Shown here: in pieces, positions 1 to 8,272 of the stretch | Position numbering within the stretch: the first letter of the stretch is position 1 | Layout: every line of letters begins with the position of its first letter | NCBI GenBank assembly: GCA_910588855.1 | Contig: CAJUSR010000002.1 | Span: forward strand, 62,001-126,000 | Length of the DNA: 64,000 nt | From: an uncultured Kineothrix sp. | GTDB taxonomy: Bacteria; Bacillota; Clostridia; Lachnospirales; Lachnospiraceae | Reading direction: 5' to 3' | Translations under genes and position numbers: made by a program | Notes under the pieces: model-generated | The model's database searches: none | Seen by the model: only the letters and a program-made list of their open reading frames with translations | What the model was told of the DNA's origin: nothing

Positions 1-2
1 CC

Positions 3-125
3 AAGATAGAAGCTTTTATCAGCTTGCTGGAAGGCTATGAAATATTGGAACTGGCAAGGACAGGCATTACCGGGCTCGGCAGGGGAATCGACAATGTGAC
101 TTACCTGGAAGATTTGGAAGACTAA
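3..125 (+). CDS. ilvN: Acetolactate synthase small subunit, C-terminal end (partial)
   Basis: Only the last 40 codons lie in the window; the gene starts upstream of base 1 and ends at the TAA at 123-125. The translation contains FISLLEGYEILELARTGITG, closely matching the end of the regulatory (ACT-domain) subunit of acetohydroxyacid synthase, where an ELARTG motif is followed by a short acidic tail. The product binds the catalytic IlvB subunit and gives valine feedback control of the first common step of branched-chain amino-acid synthesis. ilvC, the next pathway enzyme, follows about 100 bp downstream, which supports the call and an ilv operon. Confidence 0.85.
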   Translation, partial: KIEAFISLLEGYEILELARTGITGLGRGIDNVTYLEDLED

Positions 126-223
126 AAAGGAACCCGTTAGCTCTTAGGGGAAACCTTTTAGAAGGAGGAACCTTTCAGTTATAAAGACAAACAGAAAAAG
201 ATAAGAATATGGAGGAAAAAGAA

Positions 224-1243
224 ATGGCAAATATCTATTATCAGGAAGACTGCAACCTTTCTATGCTGGACGGAAAAACGATTGCCGTTATCGGTTACGG
301 CAGCCAGGGGCATGCGCATGCACTTAACGCAAAAGAATCGGGATGCAATGTAATCATCGGCCTGTATGAAGGTTCCAAATCCTGGGCAAAGGCGCAGGCG
401 CAGGGGTTTGAAGTATATACGGCAGCGGAAGCGGCAAAGAAGGCTGACATCATTATGATATTGATTAACGATGAATTGCAGGCGAAGATGTACAAAGAGT
501 CCATCGAGCCAAATTTAGAGCCGGGCAATATGCTTATGTTTGCACATGGTTTTAATATCCATTTCGGACAGATTGTTCCTCCTAAGGATGTGGACGTGAC
601 AATGATTGCACCGAAAGGGCCTGGACATACCGTACGGAGCGAATATCAGGCAGGCAAAGGGGTTCCCTGTCTGGTGGCTATCCATCAGGATGCCACAGGA
701 AAAGCCCTCGATATGGCTTTAGCATATGCTTTGGCAATTGGTGGGGCGAGAGCAGGTGTTTTGGAAACGACATTCCGGACAGAAACGGAAACCGATTTAT
801 TTGGCGAACAGGCAGTCCTTTGCGGCGGTGTATGTGCCCTGATGCAGGCAGGCTTTGAAACTTTGGTAGAGGCGGGCTATGATGCAAGGAACGCGTATTT
901 TGAATGTATCCATGAAATGAAATTAATCGTAGACCTGATTTACCAGTCCGGGTTTGAGGGGATGAGATATTCCATTTCCAATACGGCAGAATACGGCGAT
1001 TATATTACGGGTCCTAAGATTATCACGGATGAGACAAAGAAAGCGATGAAGAAAATCCTTTCCGATATTCAGGATGGCAGCTTTGCAAAAGATTTCCTCC
1101 TTGACATGTCTCCAGCAGGCGGACAAGCCCACTTTAAAGCCATGAGGAAACTGGCAGCCGAACATCCTTCCGAAACAATCGGCAAAGACATTCGCAAACT
1201 TTATAGCTGGAATAACGAAAACGACAAGTTGATTAATAATTAA
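224..1243 (+). CDS. ilvC: Ketol-acid reductoisomerase
   Basis: Converts acetolactate or acetohydroxybutyrate to the dihydroxy acids with NAD(P)H and Mg2+, the second common step of isoleucine/valine synthesis. The N-terminal Rossmann domain has the dinucleotide motif GYGSQGHAHA. The C-terminal knotted domain carries the acidic metal-binding motifs around ETETDLFGEQ and the later ECIHE stretch. Length is 339 aa, typical for class I enzymes. An in-frame ATG exists 15 bases upstream at 209, but the GGAGG at 211-215 overlaps that reading and is well spaced for the ATG at 224, so 224 is chosen. It follows ilvN in the same direction. The usual dihydroxy-acid dehydratase gene is not next to it; signalling genes follow instead. 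Confidence 0.97.
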   Translation: MANIYYQEDCNLSMLDGKTIAVIGYGSQGHAHALNAKESGCNVIIGLYEGSKSWAKAQAQGFEVYTAAEAAKKADIIMILINDELQAKMYKESIEPNLEPGNMLMFAHGFNIHFGQIVPPKDVDVTMIAPKGPGHTVRSEYQAGKGVPCLVAIHQDATGKALDMALAYALAIGGARAGVLETTFRTETETDLFGEQAVLCGGVCALMQAGFETLVEAGYDARNAYFECIHEMKLIVDLIYQSGFEGMRYSISNTAEYGDYITGPKIITDETKKAMKKILSDIQDGSFAKDFLLDMSPAGGQAHFKAMRKLAAEHPSETIGKDIRKLYSWNNENDKLINN

Positions 1244-1271
1244 TCTTAGTTAACTTTATAACGGAACAACA

Positions 1272-1391
1272 TCCGGCAGTTGTATATTATGTTCCTGTTT
1301 TACAGTATAGGAAAATTTGCATTTTGTTAAGAATTTGCTAAAAAAAATTTTTCAAACGACGTAAAACAGTATAAATGCGGCAACTGCCGGA
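1272..1391. repeat. Nested inverted-repeat element between ilvC and the first histidine kinase
   Basis: The 306-base gap after ilvC holds a two-tier palindrome. The outer arms are TCCGGCAGTTG (1272-1282) and CAACTGCCGGA (1381-1391). The inner arms are CTGTTTTAC (1295-1303) and GTAAAACAG (1361-1369). The non-pairing stretches between outer and inner arms are nearly equal in length (12 and 11 bases), and the centre is AT-rich. No direct duplication is visible at the borders. It may be a terminator-like structure for ilvC or a small mobile remnant; it does not share the AAAAAACGT core of the palindromes found later in the window. Confidence 0.55.
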
Positions 1392-1435
1392 CTTCTATTT
1401 TCTCCCATTTCAGGTTCCCCTCGTATTTTTTTTCA

Positions 1436-1464
1436 TTGACTTTTTTTCCTATGCAAGATAATAT
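1436..1464 (+). promoter_or_regulatory. Promoter for the first hybrid kinase
   Basis: TTGACT (1436-1441) and TAATAT (1459-1464) are separated by 17 bases, a good housekeeping sigma-A arrangement. It lies about 85 bases before the chosen start of the kinase gene, directly after the palindrome of the same gap. Confidence 0.6.
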
Positions 1465-1549
1465 ATAAATGGTGGCCTTACTAATCAGTCTTACATATTT
1501 GGAAAAAATGGCTGAATTACACAAGCAAGGTAAAAAAGGAGTGAAATTC

Positions 1550-4096
1550 GTGTTTATCAGGACAAAAAAATTTTTGTGGGTAAGTTTTACCTGTTTGATT
1601 ATTTTATGTATTGCAGTATTTATTTGGATATCTGTTTCCATGACTAAGAAAAGCGAAGAAGCAATCAGCGACATTGGTATGATTTATATGGAAGAGATGA
1701 GCAAGCAGATACAGCAGAAATTTAAATCAATTACGGAACTGCGTGTAGCTCAGGTAGAAGGGATTGCGATGCGTACCCCTCAGTTGGAAGAAGGCTACAG
1801 CGAGGAATTGATAGAGGAACTGGCGCTTGGGGCAAAGGTGCGTAATTTTACATATCTGGGACTGTATGCGGAAGATGGCGAATGCGAGGTAATTTATGGT
1901 CATCCGGTGGAAATTATCTATGAGGATGAGTTTAAGGATATGTTGAGCAATCATTCCATGAATATAACCAGCGGGCAGGACCGGAATGGGGAGAGAGTGC
2001 TTCTTTTGGCAGTGGATGCGGAATATGATATGAAATCGGGAAAGAAAAGCAGCTGTCTCGTAGCGGGTGTCGAAATGGAAACCTTGAATGAAGAGATGGA
2101 TCTGGAGGGGAACGATTCTTTAGTATATTCCCATATTGTCCGCAAGGATGGCAGCTATGTAATACGAAACGGAGAGAACTTCCGCGATAATTATTTTAAT
2201 CGTATGGAAGACATTATTAAGGAATATAATGGAAAAGAAGCCAGCGAATATATACAGGAAATGAAAGATGCAATGGTGGTAAATGAAGATTATTCCGCCC
2301 TTATCCTGGCAGATAAAACGCACAGGCATATTTATTGCGCTTCACTAATGGGAAGTGACTGGTATTTGATTAGCGTTATGCCTTATGGGATGTTGGATGA
2401 CGCCATTAACGGGCTGGGTAAGGAACGGGTAAATACAATGCTTGCCGGCTGCGGATTTATATTGGCAGTAGTAGTTGTTATCTTTATCCTGTACTATATT
2501 GTGTCCCAGCAGCAGATGCGCCTGTTGGATGAAGCGAAAGAAGAGGCGATTCGTGCAAGCAGGGCAAAGAGCGAGTTCCTTTCTAACATGAGCCATGATA
2601 TCCGTACGCCGATGAACGGGATTGTAGGCATGACAGCAATTGCCATGACGAATATAAATGACATTGGAAGGGTAAAGGATTGCCTGAAAAAAATTACCTT
2701 ATCCAGCAAACATCTGCTTGGGCTGATTAATGATGTATTGGATATGTCAAAAATTGAAAACGGGAAATTGTCCATTAACATGGAACTGATTTCATTGCGG
2801 GATGCGATGGGGGGCATTGTTAATATTGTGCAGCCTCAGATTAAATCGAAACGCCAGCATTTTGATATTTTTATCCAAAATATTTTTGTGGAAGATGTAT
2901 ACTGCGATAGCGTAAGACTGAATCAGATTTTAATTAATCTGTTGTCCAATGCCATGAAGTTTACACCGGAAGAGGGCCGGATTAATGTGTATTTAACGCA
3001 GGAGGAATTGCCGGAAGAGACGGGGCGTGTCCGTTGCCACTTCCGGGTAAAAGATAATGGAATTGGGATGACGGATGAGTTTCAGAAAAAGATTTTTGAA
3101 TCATTTTCCAGGGAAGACTCGATGCGGGTACAGAAGACGGAAGGAACCGGTCTTGGTATGGCGATAACGAAGTACATCGTGGAAGCGATGGGCGGTACGA
3201 TAGAGCTAAAAAGCGAGCAGGGAAAGGGAAGCGAGTTCCATATTGCACTGGATTTGGAAAAGGCGACAGTGCTGGAAGAAGATATGATATTGCCGGCATG
3301 GAATATGCTTGTAGTGGATAATAACGAAGACCTTTGCCGCAGTGCGGTTTCTGTGTTGAAGGAAATTGGTGTTGACGCGGAGTGGGCGTTAGACGGACGG
3401 ACAGCGTTGAAAATGGTGGAAAATCGCCACAGGGAGCATCAGGATTATGAGATTGTCCTGTTGGATTGGAAAATGTCGGGCATGGATGGCGTGGAAGTGA
3501 CAAGGGAAATCAGAAAACTCCTTGGGGATGAGGTTCCTATCCTGATTATTTCCGCTTATGACTGGAGTGATATTGAGGAGGAGGCGCGGGCGGCGGGCGC
3601 TCATGGGTTTATTTCTAAACCGTTGTTTAAGTCGAACCTTTATCTTGGTCTGAGCCATTACATAAACGGTGTGCAGGAAGAAACAGAAGAGAGTATAGAA
3701 CCGCTACATGATTTTAGCGGTAAACGGATATTGTTGGCGGAAGACAATGACTTGAACTGGGAAATTGCCAATGAGATTCTTTCCAGCGCCGGGTTTGAAC
3801 TGGAATGGGCAGAAAACGGGCAAATCTGTGTAGAGAAGTTTGAACAGTCTGCTGTCGGTACTTATGATGTGGTTCTGATGGATATCCGTATGCCGATTTT
3901 GGATGGTTATGGGGCAGCAAGGGCTATCCGGGCTTTGGACCGTCCGGATGCGAATCTGCCGATTATTGCCATGACAGCCGATGCTTTTTCAGAGGATGTC
4001 CAGCGTTGCCTGGAAAGCGGTATGAATGCCCATATTGCGAAACCTATTGATATCAATAATTTAATTCAGCATTTGCAGGAATATCTAAAAGATTAA
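1550..4096 (+). CDS. Membrane hybrid sensor histidine kinase with two receiver domains
   Basis: Senses an unknown extracytoplasmic signal and passes phosphate from His to Asp. A GTG at 1550 with AGGAG at 1537-1541 gives 848 aa; the frame stays open upstream to 1469 but without a good ribosome site. Order: transmembrane helix (about 8-30), extracytoplasmic sensor of about 260 residues resembling a Cache-type fold, second helix (about 297-318), HisKA with His349 in NMSHDIRTP, HATPase with NLLSNAMKF, DNGIGM and GTGLGM, then two receivers. The phosphoacceptors are Asp639 (LLDWKMSGMDG) and Asp778 (LMDIRMPILDG). No Hpt domain is present, so the phosphate must go elsewhere. It is related along its whole length to the next gene and probably shares output with the HD-GYP regulator two genes on. 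Confidence 0.9.
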   Translation: MFIRTKKFLWVSFTCLIILCIAVFIWISVSMTKKSEEAISDIGMIYMEEMSKQIQQKFKSITELRVAQVEGIAMRTPQLEEGYSEELIEELALGAKVRNFTYLGLYAEDGECEVIYGHPVEIIYEDEFKDMLSNHSMNITSGQDRNGERVLLLAVDAEYDMKSGKKSSCLVAGVEMETLNEEMDLEGNDSLVYSHIVRKDGSYVIRNGENFRDNYFNRMEDIIKEYNGKEASEYIQEMKDAMVVNEDYSALILADKTHRHIYCASLMGSDWYLISVMPYGMLDDAINGLGKERVNTMLAGCGFILAVVVVIFILYYIVSQQQMRLLDEAKEEAIRASRAKSEFLSNMSHDIRTPMNGIVGMTAIAMTNINDIGRVKDCLKKITLSSKHLLGLINDVLDMSKIENGKLSINMELISLRDAMGGIVNIVQPQIKSKRQHFDIFIQNIFVEDVYCDSVRLNQILINLLSNAMKFTPEEGRINVYLTQEELPEETGRVRCHFRVKDNGIGMTDEFQKKIFESFSREDSMRVQKTEGTGLGMAITKYIVEAMGGTIELKSEQGKGSEFHIALDLEKATVLEEDMILPAWNMLVVDNNEDLCRSAVSVLKEIGVDAEWALDGRTALKMVENRHREHQDYEIVLLDWKMSGMDGVEVTREIRKLLGDEVPILIISAYDWSDIEEEARAAGAHGFISKPLFKSNLYLGLSHYINGVQEETEESIEPLHDFSGKRILLAEDNDLNWEIANEILSSAGFELEWAENGQICVEKFEQSAVGTYDVVLMDIRMPILDGYGAARAIRALDRPDANLPIIAMTADAFSEDVQRCLESGMNAHIAKPIDINNLIQHLQEYLKD

Positions 4097-4118
4097 TACT
4101 GGTTTTAAATAAATAGGG

Positions 4119-4150
4119 GCCGGTCCTTTGAGAAAGGGGCCGGCTTTCTT
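4119..4150 (+). terminator. Probable intrinsic terminator after the first hybrid kinase
   Basis: GCCGG (4119-4123) and CCTTT (4125-4129) pair with AAAGG (4133-4137) and CCGGC (4140-4144) around a GAG loop, with a small internal bulge, followed by TTTCTT. The T-run is short, so it may be leaky and allow read-through into the second kinase. Confidence 0.5.
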
Positions 4151-4180
4151 AAAAAATTGACCAAGTTAGGGGGCTTTTAG

Positions 4181-7093
4181 GTGCTTAAAAGAGGAAGAAA
4201 ATATATAGCTATATTCATTGCAGCGCTTGTGCTGCTGTTAGGTATATATAGTGCCGGATTTATTGAAAACAGGATTGTCGAGGAAAGCGTCAGCCATTTG
4301 GAGGAGATTTACAGCCAGATTAATGCTTCTTTTTCCGTATTGGTTTTCAACAACTGGAACATGTTGGATGACTGGAAATACCATATTGGCCATGCTGTAG
4401 ATGAGTCGGAAGAAAAGCTGCATGAATTTTTGCAAAACGGGAAGGAAAACTGGAATTTTACGGATTTTTATTTTTTGGACGCAGAAGGGAATTACCGTTC
4501 TTTTCTGGGGCAGGAAGGCATTATAGATTTAGGTTCCCAGCTTGAAGCGGTGACAGTGGAGCGGAGGAAAATCGTTGTAGAAGGGCATCTTGCCGACGGT
4601 TCGGCATTGACTATTTTTGCTGTTCCGGTGGAAAAAGGATTTTACCGTGGATTGGAATATTCTGCAATTGCCGTTGGATATAACAGTAATGATTTAAAAG
4701 AGACGCTGAATATTGAAGCTTTTCACGAGCAGTCGGAATATTACGTAGTCTGTCCGGACGGAAGAATATTATTTGCTACAAAGAATGAGGAAATACAGGG
4801 CGGTAATCTTTTGAAAGATTTAAAAAACAATGCGAGGATGATAGATTACAGCGTGGAACAGGTCATTTCCGATTTTGCGGGAAGAAAAGACGGGGTCGTG
4901 CGTTTTGAAGCTATGGGGGATATTTATTATATGGTTTATCATACCATAGGCTTCCAGGAGTGGATGACTGTAGGGATTGTGCCGGAATTAATCGTAAATG
5001 CCAGCATGAATCATGTAAGGACGGCAACGGTAGTAGTATTCACATTTTTCTTCTTGATTGTATGCACTTTAGAGCTAATGTATTTGATGTCCAGAAGGAA
5101 AAAAGCAATACGGGAAAAGGATTTGGAAATTAGGTTCCGGGAAAAATTGTTTGGTGTGTTGACCAATAATGTAGATGATATTTTTGTAATGTTTTCTTCG
5201 GATGGTTTAAAAGTGGATTATGTCAGCCCAAACGTGGAAGCCCTTTTAGGGGTAACGAGTGAAGCGGTGAAAAAGGACATAAATGCTTTGAATATGTCGA
5301 TTGTCAATAAAGAACATATTCTGACCAAGGAAATTCTGCTGCAGGTGGACATAGGGGATAACTGGCAGGAAGAGGGGGAATTTATCCAACAGCAGACCGG
5401 GGAACAGCGATGGTACCAGCAGACAGTCCACCATGTATCAATTGAAGAAAAAGACCGGTTCATTTTAGAGCTTTCTGACAGGACAAAGGAACGGCAGATA
5501 AACCAGAAATTACAGCAGGCTTTGGATATTGCCCAAGGGGCAAATGAGGCAAAAAGCAATTTCCTTGCCAATATGTCTCACGATATGAGGACGCCGATGA
5601 ATGCAATTATCGGCTATACCACATTGCTGGAAAAGGATGCGGAACAGCCAAATAAGGTAAAAGAGTATACGCAGAAAATCATGGCATCCAGTTACCATCT
5701 TCTTGGGCTGATTAATGATGTGCTGGATATGGGTAAAATAGAAAGCGGAAGGACGGCATTGAAACTGTCGGAATTTAATCTTGCTATTTTATTGGAAGAA
5801 ATAAACACGGTTATGCTTCCGCAGGCGAGAGCGAAAAACCAGAAATTTTCTATCCGGACTTATGGCTTATATCAGGAATTGTTTGTCGGGGATAGGGTGC
5901 GTATCCAGCAAATTTTAATGAACCTTGTATCCAATGCAGTAAAATATACGCCGGAAGGCGGGGAGATTGAATTACATATTTATAATAGGAACCAGACTTC
6001 CCATAACTATGCACGGCTGCGGTTTGAAGTGAAGGATACGGGGATTGGCATGAGCAGCGAGTTCAAGGATATGATTTTTGAGCCTTTTACGAGAGAAGCC
6101 AATACTACCTTGAGCGGCATTCAGGGAACAGGGCTGGGGATGGCAATTGCCAAGAACCTTGTGGATTTGATGGGCGGTACGATTTTTGTAGAAAGCAGCC
6201 AAGGGGTAGGAAGCACTTTTACGGTTGATTTGGAACTGCGTATTTCCAAACAGATGGAGGGCGGTGACTTTTGGAAGAAACATGGCATATATAGTATGCT
6301 GGTGGTAGACGGCGATGAAGATGTATGCGTCAACATCCAGAACCTTATGGTCGGTACCAGCGTTTATGTGCAATATGCCTTGGATGGATATACGGCGCTG
6401 AAAATGATTGAAAAGAAAATGCTGCAAAATAGTGATTATAGTTTGATTTTGCTGGCATGGAAACTGCCGAAGATGGACGGTATAGAGACAGCAAAACGTA
6501 TCCGTGGGCAAGTGGGGAACCAGATACCGATTTTGGTTTTAACGGAATATGATTGGAGCGAGGTGGAAGAGGATGCAAAGCAGGCGGGAATCAATGCCTT
6601 TTTGCAGAAGCCGTTCTTTATTTCAAACTTCCGGCAAGTGGTGGAACAGCTCCGCAGCGGGGAAGAATACGAGGAAGAGGATAAGGGCAAGCATAAGGAA
6701 AGAAAAAAATCCATATCCCAGTTGAACTTCCTTATAGCAGAGGACAATCAAATTAATGCGGAAATCATCACGGAGCTGCTCGGGATGGAAGGGGCAAAAT
6801 GTGATTTGGCGCAAAACGGACAAATCGCATTGGAGATGTTTGAAAACTCCAAACCCGGTTACTATGATATTATCCTTATGGATATCCAGATGCCGGTTAT
6901 GGACGGATACCATGCGGCAAGGGAAATCCGGGCATGTGCGCATCCTGATGCAAAAACCATTCCGATTGCGGCGATGACGGCGAACGCATTTGCCGAAGAT
7001 GTGCAGAAATCACTTTCTGCTGGGATGAATATCCACATATCCAAACCGGTTAATATGGATGTTTTAAAATCTGCGGTATTGAAGCTAGTGTAA
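4181..7093 (+). CDS. Membrane hybrid sensor histidine kinase with PAS and two receivers, the first lacking its Asp
   Basis: The start is GTG 4181 with GGGGG at 4169-4173; 970 aa. Order: N-terminal helix (about 8-27), extracytoplasmic sensor region, second helix (about 285-305), PAS-like domain (about 325-430, NNVDDIFVMFSSDG), HisKA with His467 (NMSHDMRTP), HATPase (NLVSNAVKY, DTGIGM, GTGLGM), receiver 1, receiver 2. In receiver 1 the phosphoacceptor position reads LLAWKLPKMDG, so the Asp is replaced by Ala759, while the acidic pocket (VVDGDED) and the conserved Lys (LQKPFF) remain. Receiver 2 has its Asp at 901 (LMDIQMPVMDG). Receiver 1 therefore probably acts structurally or as an allosteric module. 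It appears to be a paralogue of the preceding kinase and lies 52 bases before the HD-GYP regulator. Confidence 0.9.
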   Translation: MLKRGRKYIAIFIAALVLLLGIYSAGFIENRIVEESVSHLEEIYSQINASFSVLVFNNWNMLDDWKYHIGHAVDESEEKLHEFLQNGKENWNFTDFYFLDAEGNYRSFLGQEGIIDLGSQLEAVTVERRKIVVEGHLADGSALTIFAVPVEKGFYRGLEYSAIAVGYNSNDLKETLNIEAFHEQSEYYVVCPDGRILFATKNEEIQGGNLLKDLKNNARMIDYSVEQVISDFAGRKDGVVRFEAMGDIYYMVYHTIGFQEWMTVGIVPELIVNASMNHVRTATVVVFTFFFLIVCTLELMYLMSRRKKAIREKDLEIRFREKLFGVLTNNVDDIFVMFSSDGLKVDYVSPNVEALLGVTSEAVKKDINALNMSIVNKEHILTKEILLQVDIGDNWQEEGEFIQQQTGEQRWYQQTVHHVSIEEKDRFILELSDRTKERQINQKLQQALDIAQGANEAKSNFLANMSHDMRTPMNAIIGYTTLLEKDAEQPNKVKEYTQKIMASSYHLLGLINDVLDMGKIESGRTALKLSEFNLAILLEEINTVMLPQARAKNQKFSIRTYGLYQELFVGDRVRIQQILMNLVSNAVKYTPEGGEIELHIYNRNQTSHNYARLRFEVKDTGIGMSSEFKDMIFEPFTREANTTLSGIQGTGLGMAIAKNLVDLMGGTIFVESSQGVGSTFTVDLELRISKQMEGGDFWKKHGIYSMLVVDGDEDVCVNIQNLMVGTSVYVQYALDGYTALKMIEKKMLQNSDYSLILLAWKLPKMDGIETAKRIRGQVGNQIPILVLTEYDWSEVEEDAKQAGINAFLQKPFFISNFRQVVEQLRSGEEYEEEDKGKHKERKKSISQLNFLIAEDNQINAEIITELLGMEGAKCDLAQNGQIALEMFENSKPGYYDIILMDIQMPVMDGYHAAREIRACAHPDAKTIPIAAMTANAFAEDVQKSLSAGMNIHISKPVNMDVLKSAVLKLV

Positions 7094-7145
7094 ATTATCA
7101 AAAGAAAAAGCAGGCAGGATAAAACTTGTTAAAGAAAGGAGATTT

Positions 7146-8255
7146 ATGCGCAATAAAGTTCTAGTTGTAGATGATATGGAGTTAAACCGGGAACTATTGG
7201 CAGAGATTTTGAAAGACGAGTATGACATCGCGATGGCGGAGAACGGCATACAGGCATTGGAATATCTGGAAAGGGAAAATCAGGGGATTGCAGTTATTTT
7301 AATGGACTTGATTATGCCGGAAATGGATGGGTTTGAAGTCCTGAAAATTATGAAGGAAAAGCTATGGATTGAGAAAATCCCCGTTCTCGTTATCAGTGGG
7401 GAATCTTCCATTAAGGTGGAACAGGAGTGCTTTGAATATGGGGTTTCCGATTTTATCCACAAGCCTTTTGACAATGTGCTTGTAAAAAAGAGGGTAGAAA
7501 ATGTTGTAAACCTTTTCCAATATCAAAGAGGGCTGGAACATAAAGTGGCGCAGCAGACAGAGACTTTGCGCGAGCAGAACCAAATGCTGCAGCTTCAGGC
7601 AGAACGTTTAAGGCAAAGCAACGATAATATTATCGATATCCTTGGTACCGTAGTAGAATACAGGAGTGTGGAAAGCGGAGAACATGTAAAGAGGGTAAAA
7701 GGATATACGAGAATTGTAGCGGAAGAACTTTGTAAGGAATTTCCGGAGTATGGGCTGACAAAGGAAAAAATAGACGTGATTGTTTCCGCCAGTGCCTTGC
7801 ATGACTTGGGGAAGATTGCCATACCGGACAGCATCCTTATGAAGCCCGGGAAATTTACGCCGGAAGAATTTAATTGCATGAAAGCCCATACTGTTCGTGG
7901 CTGTGAGATTGTGAGCAATATCCGCGGGGTATGGGATGAAGAATATGCAAAAGTCGGTTATGATATATGCAGGTACCACCATGAAAGGTTTGACGGGAGA
8001 GGGTATCCGGATGGGTTGAAAGGGGATGAAATACCGATTTCTGCCCAGATTGTTTCCATTGCGGACGTTTATGATGCTTTGGTAAATGAAAGAGTATATA
8101 AGGATGCCTTTAAGAAAGAAAAGGCATTCCATATGATTATGAATGGAGAATGCGGTACGTTTTCACCGAAGATTTTGGAGTGTTTCAAAAATACAAGGGA
8201 ACAATTTGAGACGCTGGCAGAGCGGAGGGCAGAGAACGGAAACTGTGTGGAATAG
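7146..8255 (+). CDS. Response regulator with HD-GYP output domain
   Basis: A 369-aa two-domain regulator. Residues 1-120 are a receiver with Asp54 (LMDLIMPEMDG) and the conserved Lys in HKPF. A short coiled linker (about 125-158) leads to an HD-GYP domain with HDLGK, the HH pair in YHHERFDGRGYPDGL and the downstream IADVYDAL motif. HD-GYP domains hydrolyse cyclic di-GMP or related dinucleotides in families studied so far; whether this copy does is inferred. AAAGGAG lies a few bases before the ATG. It is the likely acceptor of the two upstream hybrid kinases. leuC starts only 17 bases after its stop, so the regulator and leuCD are probably on one transcript, an uncommon pairing. Confidence 0.9.
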   Translation: MRNKVLVVDDMELNRELLAEILKDEYDIAMAENGIQALEYLERENQGIAVILMDLIMPEMDGFEVLKIMKEKLWIEKIPVLVISGESSIKVEQECFEYGVSDFIHKPFDNVLVKKRVENVVNLFQYQRGLEHKVAQQTETLREQNQMLQLQAERLRQSNDNIIDILGTVVEYRSVESGEHVKRVKGYTRIVAEELCKEFPEYGLTKEKIDVIVSASALHDLGKIAIPDSILMKPGKFTPEEFNCMKAHTVRGCEIVSNIRGVWDEEYAKVGYDICRYHHERFDGRGYPDGLKGDEIPISAQIVSIADVYDALVNERVYKDAFKKEKAFHMIMNGECGTFSPKILECFKNTREQFETLAERRAENGNCVE

Positions 8256-8272
8256 GAATGGAGGAATGAAAT

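Noticed and set aside
126..223. Possible T-box or leader upstream of ilvC
   Set aside because: Only about 100 bases between ilvN and ilvC, with no specifier stem or T-box consensus; the purine stretch at 160-171 is not followed by a start codon.
2982..3503. 173-codon - strand frame opposite the first hybrid kinase
   Set aside because: Pro/Ser/His-rich antisense shadow of a clear receiver/kinase coding region, with no ribosome site.
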